A stretch of 64,000 nt of DNA from contig NC_014387.1 of the NCBI RefSeq assembly GCF_000145035.1, forward strand, positions 1,000,276 to 1,064,275. The letters run 5' to 3'. The notes below the pieces were generated by a model that saw nothing but the letters and a program-made list of their open reading frames with translations, made no database searches and was not told the origin of the DNA. Positions 33,771-41,539 of the stretch are shown in pieces (the stretch's first letter is position 1; each line of letters begins with the position of its first letter). This stretch comes from Butyrivibrio proteoclasticus B316 (GTDB lineage: Bacteria > Bacillota > Clostridia > Lachnospirales > Lachnospiraceae). Position numbers and translations under genes: made by a program.

Positions 33771-34595
33771 ATGAAAAAGAAAAAACTAGGGGCGATAGCC
33801 ATAGCCTTAGCTATAGCCGGAGCTTTAGCCACTTGTACCGGATGCAACCTTAAGCTATCCGATTATGTGGATGAAGAGACTGCCAGCGAGATAGCATCAT
33901 TTGGCAAATCTTTAATTGTAGAAAAAGGAAGCGAAGTAGTTACAGAAATGGTTTCTGATGTGGCTTCAAGCTCTTCAAGCCTGATATCTCAGATCATTGA
34001 AGAGAGCAAGACGATAGCGGAGCAGGAAGCATCAGGAGAGAATCCTGGTGGAAACGCATCAGGAGAGAATCCGGGTGGAAACACATCCGGAGGTAATGCT
34101 TCAGAAAATGAATCGTCAGATGCTCAGGCAGATGAGAACCGGAACAATACTGGCAATACGGCAGGAAATCAGGCAAGCGGAATTCTGACATCTACAGCAG
34201 ACATAGGTCTTACAGATTCAGATGGCAAGGGAAAAAACTATGTATTTACCTATGGAGATAGCATCTATACTGCGATTTATTGGGATGATCACTGGAAGAT
34301 CATGGATTCATATCTGATTGGAAATTCTAATGACATGATCATAATCTGTCAGGCACTAATTGATCTTCATCCGATTCATGGAGTAGATCATGAGAGCTAC
34401 AGAACTGCTGATGATATGGCCTATGAGTGGCTTCAGCACAATATTGCTTACGAATTTCTTCCTGAGGATAATGTCTGGAGACAGAAATCCAAGGATGTGG
34501 ATTTTAATCCTGATGATCAGGGCAAATCCTTTATAGAGATATATGAACAGAGGACGGGAAAAGAGTTTAAGTGGTCTGACGTAACAGGCGGCTGA
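33771..34595 (+). CDS. Predicted lipoprotein of unknown function
   Basis: A 274-residue protein with a lipoprotein signal peptide: KKKK, a hydrophobic Ala/Ile-rich core, and a lipobox ending at Cys22 (LATC) or Cys25 (TGC). Residues 75-145 are a low-complexity Gly/Asn/Ser/Glu linker with a tandem nine-residue repeat (ASGENPGGN twice, then a shortened form) encoded by 27-bp units. The C-terminal domain (about 150-274) is compact, with YVFTYGDSIYTAIYWDDHWKIMDSY and several Trp and His residues; I do not recognise it. The linker suggests an anchored domain held away from the membrane. GAGGGGAAT is the ribosome site. Confidence 0.78.
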   Translation: MKKKKLGAIAIALAIAGALATCTGCNLKLSDYVDEETASEIASFGKSLIVEKGSEVVTEMVSDVASSSSSLISQIIEESKTIAEQEASGENPGGNASGENPGGNTSGGNASENESSDAQADENRNNTGNTAGNQASGILTSTADIGLTDSDGKGKNYVFTYGDSIYTAIYWDDHWKIMDSYLIGNSNDMIIICQALIDLHPIHGVDHESYRTADDMAYEWLQHNIAYEFLPEDNVWRQKSKDVDFNPDDQGKSFIEIYEQRTGKEFKWSDVTGG

Positions 34596-34634
34596 GTATT
34601 ATAAAAAAAGTTTGGGGTGTATTGGGGGATACAA

Positions 34635-35293
34635 ATGTCGAAACTAATATATGAGAATCCACTTGATTCAGAAAAATGTCTCAAGGACTTTGTGCTGGAA
34701 GGAAGAGCAATATCTCTTTTTCCAGAGGAGTCATGAGGCTTGAGAGCGAGCTTGGACCTGATGAGGGGCAGAAAGCCAACTTTGTACTGTGGTGCAAGGT
34801 GTCTTTCCCCTCAGATGTGGCTATTGAATGGGAGTTTAGACCAATCAAAGAGCCGGGACTTGCCATGCTTTTCTTTGCAGCCAAGGGAAAAAATGGCGCA
34901 TCTGTTTTTGATGAATCGCTGAGCCTCAGGACCGGCGAATATCATCAGTATCACAGCGGAGACATCAATGCTTTTCATGTCTCATATTTCAGAAGAAAAG
35001 AGGATAATGAGAGAGCCTTTCACACCTGCAATCTGCGAAAGAGCTATGGCTTTAATCTGGTTGCTCAGGGAGCAGATCCAATACCTGATGCAAGCATAGA
35101 TTCGCCCTGGTACTCAATGAGGCTTTTAAAACAGGCGGGTAAGGTCAAGTTCTTTATAAATCATCTGCAAATATTCGAATTTGATGATGATGGTCTAAGC
35201 TACGGAGATATACTCACAAGCGGATGTATTGGTTTCAGACAGCTTGCACCGCTGGTCGCTGAATACCGTAATCTTCGCGTGACCTGGATCTGA
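34635..35293 (+). pseudogene. DUF1961 family protein, frameshifted near the 5' end
   Basis: The gene begins at the ATG at 34635 (GGGGGAT ribosome site) as MSKLIYENPLDSEKCLKDF and stops early at 34734-34736. From about 34700 the family sequence continues in another frame (…ISFSRGVMRLESELGPDEGQKANFVLWC…) to the stop at 35293. Blocks such as AFHTCNLRKSYGF, VAQGADPIPD and IGFRQLAPLVAEYRN are characteristic of DUF1961, a jelly-roll (LamG-like) family found near polysaccharide-degrading genes. Adding one base near 34710, giving GCA-AAT-ATC, restores a single frame of about 220 residues. It is either a recent mutation or a sequencing error. Without the upstream part, a 205-residue fragment is still open from 34676. 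Confidence 0.8.
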
Positions 35294-35356
35294 TAGTCGT
35301 TTTTTTGCGGACAATAGAGGAAAAATTCATATTTAATTACTAGGAAAGAGGAAAAA

Positions 35357-35791
35357 ATGAAAATATTAGTGATCAATGGACCCAATTTGAATTTTCTGGG
35401 AATCAGAGAAAAGGCAGTTTACGGCAATCAGGATTATAACTATTTGTGTCAAATGATCAGGGACAAGGCAGCAGCTGATGGAGATGAGGTTGAGCTGTTT
35501 CAGTCCAATCATGAAGGGGCAATAATTGACAGGATTCAGGAAGCCTACAGCGATGGAACAGATGGAATAGTGATAAATCCGGGTGCATACACTCACTATA
35601 GCTTCGCAATCCATGATGCCCTCAAGAGTATAGAGAATATTACCAAAGTTGAGATACATATTTCTGACATTCAGTCCAGGGAGGAGTTCCGCAAGGTCTC
35701 AGTGACAGCACCTGCCTGTGACAAGCAGATTTATGGACATGGACTTAACGGATACCTTGAGGCGATGGACTATATTCGCGAAAATAACTGA
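35357..35791 (+). CDS. aroQ: 3-dehydroquinate dehydratase, type II
   Basis: A 144-residue enzyme of the shikimate pathway that converts 3-dehydroquinate to 3-dehydroshikimate. It starts MKILVINGPNLNFLGIRE with the active-site Arg and Tyr region (VYGN). It then has FQSNHEGAIIDRIQEA, INPGAYTHYSFAIHDAL, and VEIHISDIQSREEFRKVS with the catalytic histidine. Its GHGLNGY replaces the more usual IxGxGxxGY. Length is exactly that of type II dodecameric enzymes. AGGAAAGAGG is the ribosome site. It stands alone, with no other aro gene nearby. Confidence 0.95.
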   Translation: MKILVINGPNLNFLGIREKAVYGNQDYNYLCQMIRDKAAADGDEVELFQSNHEGAIIDRIQEAYSDGTDGIVINPGAYTHYSFAIHDALKSIENITKVEIHISDIQSREEFRKVSVTAPACDKQIYGHGLNGYLEAMDYIRENN

Positions 35792-35981
35792 TTACCGGAG
35801 TAATCTATATTCAGATTAACAGAAACTGATTATTGGAGTAAGCACATTCAAATGGACATAAACTGATTGCCAGGCCACAATTATTAAGAGTATCTAAACA
35901 ACGAAAAACCATGTTTAAATATGATATAATTACTGTATATGGCGCATAAATAATCTCAAAAACGATTCTAGTGAGGGTAAG

Positions 35982-37355
35982 ATGACTAAACAAAAAAGCG
36001 TTACCTTAGGTCTTATTACATTCGTTGTTACGCTGATCATTACAGTAGGTCTGGCTGGTCTGTATATAAACAGGACTTCTAGCTCCCGCAAAGAGAGGGC
36101 TAGCTTCATTGCGGATTCTATTGGAAACAGGATAGAAGCTGAAATCGACAACAGAGAATATATAGCCAGAGTTTTTGAGATACAGTTAAAGAGCGATAAG
36201 GGACAGCTTTCTCAGGATAGCTTTTACGATATTTCGGACGCACTTTTTAACGACTACCTTGATGTCATCGACATATCACTTGCACCTGGCGGAGTAGTTG
36301 AGTATATCTATCCTGCGACATCTTCTCTCCACAGAGGGACTAATTTCTTTGAAGATGAAAGGTATGGAATTTACGCTGACTATAGCAAGATGTCCAAGGT
36401 GTCTGTCATCATTTCTCCGGCAACCTTAAATGACGATACCAAGGGGATCATCGTAACCAAGCCAATTTACCTGGACGATGACTCTTTCTGGGGCTTTGCA
36501 ACAATAACGGTTGACGAAACAGCGTTCATGACTGACGCCAGTGTCTTCCGACTTGCTGATGAAGGCTATGAATACGAGCTTATCGGTAATAACGTTATAA
36601 GTGGCGAGAACAGGGTGATCGTAACAGATTCGGAAAAAGAGATACCTAATCCGGTTCAGGCAATGATCAGCACAGTTGGCGGTGGTTACTGGACTTTATA
36701 CATAGCTCCTGTAAAGAGGTGGATCAGATGGCCCGAGGTGCTGAGCGCCTTTGCCATTGCACTTGTTATAAGTGCTCTTGCAGCACTGTTTATGTATGCT
36801 TACATGAACATGCAGGCTAATGCCAAGGAACTTGAGGTGCTTTCTTACAGAGATGCACTTACAAATCTCTACAATCCCAGAAGCTATCATGAGCATATGG
36901 ATGAGCTCAGTAAAAAGAAACTTCCATATGGCATCATTTATATGGATCTAAATGACTTTAAGATGGTCAATGATACTTATGGACATGATACGGGAGATGC
37001 TCTTTTGAACATTGTTGCCAAGAGGCTTCAGAACAGCATCAGAGAAAAAGACAGAGCTTTCAGAATTGGTGGTGACGAATTCGTAGTCGTTATTCACGGA
37101 ACTCACGATAAAAAATTCTATGAAAGCGTTATTTCCAGAATGAGACAGAATGTCGCAAGGGATGTAGTGGTCGGCGAGATTACTCTCAAAGTTTCAATAA
37201 GCGCCGGATTTGCAAGATGTCCGGAGGATGGCACCAAGCTTGAAGATGTTATCAAGATAGCTGATGATGCCATGTACTACAACAAGAGACTTCTAAAAGC
37301 AAGACGTGCCCAGGAAAATGGGGAGGGGCAGGTTTCATCAAGAGACATAAGATGA
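35982..37355 (+). CDS. Diguanylate cyclase with extracellular CHASE-type sensor
   Basis: A 457-residue protein that should make c-di-GMP. A first helix (about 9-28), an external sensor of about 210 residues, and a second helix (about 250-273) frame the sensor. The sensor contains SLAPGGVVEYIYPATSSLHRGTNFF, the CHASE-domain signature region. The cyclase domain (about 285-445) has LTNLYNPRSYHE and an intact active site, GGDEF at 363-367, with D/N-rich metal residues in YMDLNDFKMVNDTYGHDTGD. No obvious RxxD inhibitory site precedes it. It is followed after 49 bp by an EAL-type protein, suggesting a matched c-di-GMP set. Confidence 0.92.
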   Translation: MTKQKSVTLGLITFVVTLIITVGLAGLYINRTSSSRKERASFIADSIGNRIEAEIDNREYIARVFEIQLKSDKGQLSQDSFYDISDALFNDYLDVIDISLAPGGVVEYIYPATSSLHRGTNFFEDERYGIYADYSKMSKVSVIISPATLNDDTKGIIVTKPIYLDDDSFWGFATITVDETAFMTDASVFRLADEGYEYELIGNNVISGENRVIVTDSEKEIPNPVQAMISTVGGGYWTLYIAPVKRWIRWPEVLSAFAIALVISALAALFMYAYMNMQANAKELEVLSYRDALTNLYNPRSYHEHMDELSKKKLPYGIIYMDLNDFKMVNDTYGHDTGDALLNIVAKRLQNSIREKDRAFRIGGDEFVVVIHGTHDKKFYESVISRMRQNVARDVVVGEITLKVSISAGFARCPEDGTKLEDVIKIADDAMYYNKRLLKARRAQENGEGQVSSRDIR

Positions 37356-37404
37356 TGTAGGTGTCTCATATAATTTGGCACCATAGGCATATAAGAGGAG
37401 AAAA

Positions 37405-39063
37405 ATGGCTCAGGGGACATACGACACAATTAACAGGATCTTCGATACTTTCGCTGTTACATCAAGAAGCCGATACGTTTATGTCTTTGATATGGGGAAA
37501 AATATTTCCAGATGGTCATTAAACGCAGTCGATTACTTCGGACTTACAGGAGAGTATATTTACAACGCATCATCTGTTTGGGAGAACAGGATCCATCCCG
37601 ATGACAGGGATAATTACAATGAATACATACAGGCCAGCTTTGCCGGTAAAAAAGTTAATCCAAACATAGAATACAGAGCCAGAAATAAAAATGGTGAGTA
37701 TGTAGTCTGCTCCTGCAGAGGAGTTGTAATTAAAGACTACGCCGGCAAACCTGTTTTTTACGCCTGCTCAATTATCAACAAGGGAATAGTTGATAACAAT
37801 GACCCGATAACTCTTTTACCAAATCATTATGAGATGCTCAATCACATGAGGCAGCTCAAGCTCAAGAAAAAAGAGTACGCCATACTCATGATGAACTTCA
37901 TGGACTTTGGTGATATCAACCGAAGATATGGCTATGCTATTGGTAATAACATCCTGAGAGCTACAGCTAAAAAGCTTATTGATGAAGCCAAGGATATAGG
38001 TAAAGTGTACAGAGGTGAAGGAACTACCCTTGCTCTGATATCTGAGTCCATGACTATAGATGACATCAAGAAATTCTACGGCCGCATGAGGTCTTTTACC
38101 AGAGATGCCCTTGCAATTGGAGGTAAAAAAGTTGGAGCTGAAATAGGCGGTGGCGTAATACTTGCGGCGGATTTTGAAGTAGATGAACACTCGATTTATA
38201 CAAGCGCCAAGTATGCACTTAATTTCTCCAAGCATCAAAGGCACGGAAATCTGATCATTTTCCATAACGATGAGCTGGATAATAAAAAGAGCAACATCGA
38301 CATGGTTGATGCGATCAGAAACAGCGTAATAAACGGAATGGAAGGCTTTTATCTGGAGTATCAGCCTATAGTCTCATCTGTGGACGGAAGGCTGGTTGGA
38401 ATGGAAGTCTTTGTGAGATGGCAGAAGGAGCCTTTTGGAAGTGTCTCGCCTGCTGAGTTTGTTCCGTGGCTTGAAAATGATCAGGTCTTTTACAATCTGG
38501 GCAACTGGATACTTGAAAATGCTCTTAGAGATGCGCTTGAGATCAGGATGAGGTTAAAAGATTTCTATCTTAGCGTTAATCTGGCCTTTATGCAGCTTGA
38601 GAGGTCTGAGTTTAGAACAACACTTATTGACATTCTCAGGAAGACCGGATATCCTTCTACAGGATTATGCCTTGAACTTACTTCCGGCAGCAGACAGCTT
38701 TCTATTGAGCATCTCGAGAGCCAGGTTGAATTTTTGAAGGCATGCGGAGTCAAGATTGGACTTGATGTTACCGATTTTGCATCACTTGATTATGTGAGGC
38801 AGCTGCCGATAGATTTAGTTAATATCGTTCCTGCTCTTACAGAGAATATAGGCAAGAATGTTACCAATAAATATGTGATAGAGAGCATTACCTCTTTTAC
38901 CCACAGGCTTCATATCAGAACCTGCTTTACGGGAATCGAGGATGAGGAAACTGCTCAGGTTGCCAAGCAATATCCGGTGTCGGACCTTATGGGCTATTAT
39001 TATGGAAGGCCCTGCAAGATAGACAAATTCAAGGAACTTGACCTGTACAAAAAAGCTTTGTAA
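37405..39063 (+). CDS. PAS-GGDEF-EAL protein with degenerate active sites
   Basis: A 552-residue cytoplasmic protein. A PAS domain (about 20-125, with WENRIHPDDRDNYNEYI and YRARNKNGEYV) is followed by a GGDEF-like domain (about 135-290). There the signature is YRGEGTTLAL, so cyclase activity is unlikely. The EAL-like domain (about 305-545) keeps Glu334 in the EAL position (MEVF) and an Asn in YLSVNLAF. It has lost the DDFG motif (LDVTDFASLDYV), the EGVE motif (TGIED) and the final glutamine (MGYYYGRP). It is therefore probably a c-di-GMP or GTP-binding receptor rather than a phosphodiesterase. It sits between the active cyclase and an unknown protein, all in one direction. Confidence 0.85.
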   Translation: MAQGTYDTINRIFDTFAVTSRSRYVYVFDMGKNISRWSLNAVDYFGLTGEYIYNASSVWENRIHPDDRDNYNEYIQASFAGKKVNPNIEYRARNKNGEYVVCSCRGVVIKDYAGKPVFYACSIINKGIVDNNDPITLLPNHYEMLNHMRQLKLKKKEYAILMMNFMDFGDINRRYGYAIGNNILRATAKKLIDEAKDIGKVYRGEGTTLALISESMTIDDIKKFYGRMRSFTRDALAIGGKKVGAEIGGGVILAADFEVDEHSIYTSAKYALNFSKHQRHGNLIIFHNDELDNKKSNIDMVDAIRNSVINGMEGFYLEYQPIVSSVDGRLVGMEVFVRWQKEPFGSVSPAEFVPWLENDQVFYNLGNWILENALRDALEIRMRLKDFYLSVNLAFMQLERSEFRTTLIDILRKTGYPSTGLCLELTSGSRQLSIEHLESQVEFLKACGVKIGLDVTDFASLDYVRQLPIDLVNIVPALTENIGKNVTNKYVIESITSFTHRLHIRTCFTGIEDEETAQVAKQYPVSDLMGYYYGRPCKIDKFKELDLYKKAL

Positions 39064-39078
39064 AGGATAGTTTTATAG

Positions 39079-39816
39079 ATGAGTAGAACCTTTAGATACA
39101 TTTCAAATGAAGACGTGCTTAAGTCTTTTAAAGAGTTCAGGGATACCCTGCTCTCTGAGAGGCCTGTTATCATTGCGCGCCACGGTGACTACGCATTGTA
39201 TCTTGAGAAAAAAACTGACAGTGAGCTCGGCCTTCGTATAATGAATGAGGAGAAAAAGGCCCTTGTAGAAGAGCGGAGCTATGACATAAACAGGACTACA
39301 GATGAACTTGTTTCAAGAGGCGTAAGACATGCCTGCCAGAAGATGTCTGAGCTTAGCGATGAAGATGTCAACATGAAGAGATTTCAGATATGGAAATGGT
39401 ATCTTCTTGATTGGCAAAAAGAGCATGAGGCTGAGCAGAATGATATCGTGAGCAAGGAGATTGAGTGGAACGAGGAACTGATGCAGCAGGAGACAGAACT
39501 CATGGATATGGAGAAGTATCTTCATGGGGATTATCTGAATCTTGGGCACACTCTTAACCTGATAGAGAGATATCTTGTTGATCCCGGACATAAGGAGCTG
39601 TTCAGGAAATTTGCGATCAATGACATCATGGAGATGGCAAGTGAAGATACCAAGGTGAAATCCATTGAGGAAGCTGAGCGCCGTAGTCAGGAAGAGGAAG
39701 TCAAGCTACACACTTATCAGTTTACTGTGAGCGTGGAAGCAACTGACAAGGAAAAAGCCCGAAGAGCTCTTCTTCATTACCTTGCAGGAGATGAGAGAAT
39801 TAGCGTACAAAAGTAA
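39079..39816 (+). CDS. Unrecognised 245-residue protein linked to the c-di-GMP genes
   Basis: I do not recognise this protein. It is soluble, highly charged and mostly helical. An N-terminal alpha/beta part (about 1-75) has FKEFRDTLLSERPVIIARHGDYALYL. A long Glu/Lys-rich helical middle (about 80-215) is likely coiled coil. A short C-terminal segment has FTVSVEATDKEKARRALLHYLAGD. There is no signal peptide. It starts 15 bases after the degenerate EAL gene and ends at a terminator, so it is the last gene of that transcript. A role as a partner or target of the EAL-like receptor is plausible but inferred from position only. Confidence 0.75.
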   Translation: MSRTFRYISNEDVLKSFKEFRDTLLSERPVIIARHGDYALYLEKKTDSELGLRIMNEEKKALVEERSYDINRTTDELVSRGVRHACQKMSELSDEDVNMKRFQIWKWYLLDWQKEHEAEQNDIVSKEIEWNEELMQQETELMDMEKYLHGDYLNLGHTLNLIERYLVDPGHKELFRKFAINDIMEMASEDTKVKSIEEAERRSQEEEVKLHTYQFTVSVEATDKEKARRALLHYLAGDERISVQK

Positions 39817-39821
39817 GAGTC

Positions 39822-39858
39822 AGAGTGATTGATTTGAAAAAGTCAGTCACTCTTTTTT
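39822..39858 (+). terminator. Terminator after the c-di-GMP gene set
   Basis: AGAGTGATTGA / TCAGTCACTCT forms an 11-bp stem with one mismatch, followed by TTTTTTGTTT. Confidence 0.85.
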
Positions 39859-39954
39859 GTTTACTGTTTACATAAAAATTCTACACATAATAAAATAATT
39901 ACACCTTGGAAAAAAATGCAAAAAGCTATAAATTGTATCAAGGAGGGTATAACC

Positions 39955-41505
39955 ATGAGTGTGTTTAAATGTGATGAAAGTACAATAGTTAGTACAAGAG
40001 CAGGTAAACTGCAGGGGTACTATTATAATGGAGTTTACGTATTTAAGGGCGTTCACTATGCTGAAGCTGAGAGGTTCATGCAGCCAACAGAAGTTAAGCC
40101 CTGGGAGGGTGTCGCAGATGCGACCAGCTATGGAATGGTCTGCAACCTCATGCATCAGGATGATCCGCAGGGGGAGCTGATGGTGCCACATGCCTACTGG
40201 CCTATGTCTGAGCACTGCCAGAATCTTAATATATGGACAACCGGGCTTGGTGAGAATTGCAAGAAGCCGGTTATGGTATGGCTTCACGGCGGCGGTTTTT
40301 TTGCTGGTTCTGCGATTGAACAGCTGGCCTACGAAGGGGATGCCATGGCTATAAATGGAGATGTGGTCGTAGTAACTGTCAACCACAGACTCAATATTCT
40401 GGGATATCTGGACCTTGAACCTTTTGGTGATAAATACAAGAATTCAGCAAATTGTGGAAATGCTGATCTGGTTGCAGCTCTTAAGTGGGTACATGAGAAT
40501 ATTGCGGCTTTTGGTGGAGACCCTGACAACGTTACGTTGTTTGGACAGTCGGGCGGCGGAATGAAGGTTACTTCTCTTATGCAGACGCCGGCAGCAGACG
40601 GGCTCTTTCACAAGGCATTTGTAATGAGCGGAGTTCTCGACTTTGACGGTTTTGGCGAGCAAAAGGGCGGTGGAAGAGAGATTGTTTCAGGAATGCTGAG
40701 GGAACTTGGACTTACTGATAAGGATGTGTCCAAACTGGAAACTTTGCCATATCCTGAGCTTGTAAGTGCCTATGAAAAGGCAGCAGAGAAGATAACTGAT
40801 CCGACTGTGTACAGAGGAATGGCTCCTATGGTCAATGACTATTATCTAGGAGAGCCTCATCACATTGGCTTTACAGAGCATGCGGGGACTATTCCTATGA
40901 TGATTGGAACAGTTATTGGTGAATTTGCTTTCCAGCCTCTTTTCTTTAATAAATATGAGATGACGGAGGATGAGCAGAGAGCTCTTGTTCAGGAAAAATA
41001 TCACGAATATACCGACGAGATGATAAGGCTGTTTAAAAAGGCTTATCCGGGCAAGAAGATAACTGATCTTATTTCACTGGATTACATGTTCAGAATTCCT
41101 ACAATGAAGCTGATTGCTGAGGCATCCAAGAGAAAAGAAGCCAATGTCTATTCTTATATGTTTGCCTATGAGTTTCCGATTCAGAACGGCAAGATAGCAT
41201 GGCACTGTTCGGATATTCCTTTTGTATTCCACAACATAGAAAGGGTTCCGTCTGCTAATGTGGAAGGAGTATCTGACAAGCTTCAGGAGCAGATTTTTGC
41301 CTGCGTTATGTCTTTTGCCAGAACAGGAGATCCGAATAACGACAAGATTAGTGAATGGCCTGCGTCAAAAGAAAATGATGAAGCAACATTTGTCTTTGAC
41401 AAAGAATGCGAATGCAGACATAATTATGACCATGAGTTAGTCAGACTCGGGCAGGAGGCAGTTTCCAAATACAGCGTGGGCGAGTTTGGAAATGTCCAGC
41501 ATTGA
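39955..41505 (+). CDS. Carboxylesterase, type B family
   Basis: A 516-residue alpha/beta hydrolase of the carboxylesterase family (PF00135). It has the oxyanion motif VMVWLHGGGFFAGS, nucleophile Ser199 in FGQSGGGMKV, and the histidine region HCSDIPFVFHN near residue 430. There is no signal peptide, so it acts in the cytoplasm. The ATG at 39955 follows AGGAGG by eight bases; an in-frame ATG at 39916 upstream of that site is rejected. The stop is 34 bp before the GH3 gene, so the two are co-transcribed. In a fibre degrader it may remove acyl or feruloyl groups from imported oligosaccharides before the glycosidase acts; the substrate is inferred. Confidence 0.88.
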   Translation: MSVFKCDESTIVSTRAGKLQGYYYNGVYVFKGVHYAEAERFMQPTEVKPWEGVADATSYGMVCNLMHQDDPQGELMVPHAYWPMSEHCQNLNIWTTGLGENCKKPVMVWLHGGGFFAGSAIEQLAYEGDAMAINGDVVVVTVNHRLNILGYLDLEPFGDKYKNSANCGNADLVAALKWVHENIAAFGGDPDNVTLFGQSGGGMKVTSLMQTPAADGLFHKAFVMSGVLDFDGFGEQKGGGREIVSGMLRELGLTDKDVSKLETLPYPELVSAYEKAAEKITDPTVYRGMAPMVNDYYLGEPHHIGFTEHAGTIPMMIGTVIGEFAFQPLFFNKYEMTEDEQRALVQEKYHEYTDEMIRLFKKAYPGKKITDLISLDYMFRIPTMKLIAEASKRKEANVYSYMFAYEFPIQNGKIAWHCSDIPFVFHNIERVPSANVEGVSDKLQEQIFACVMSFARTGDPNNDKISEWPASKENDEATFVFDKECECRHNYDHELVRLGQEAVSKYSVGEFGNVQH

Positions 41506-41539
41506 ACTGCTCTAAAGGTTTTTATAACAGGAGAATATT

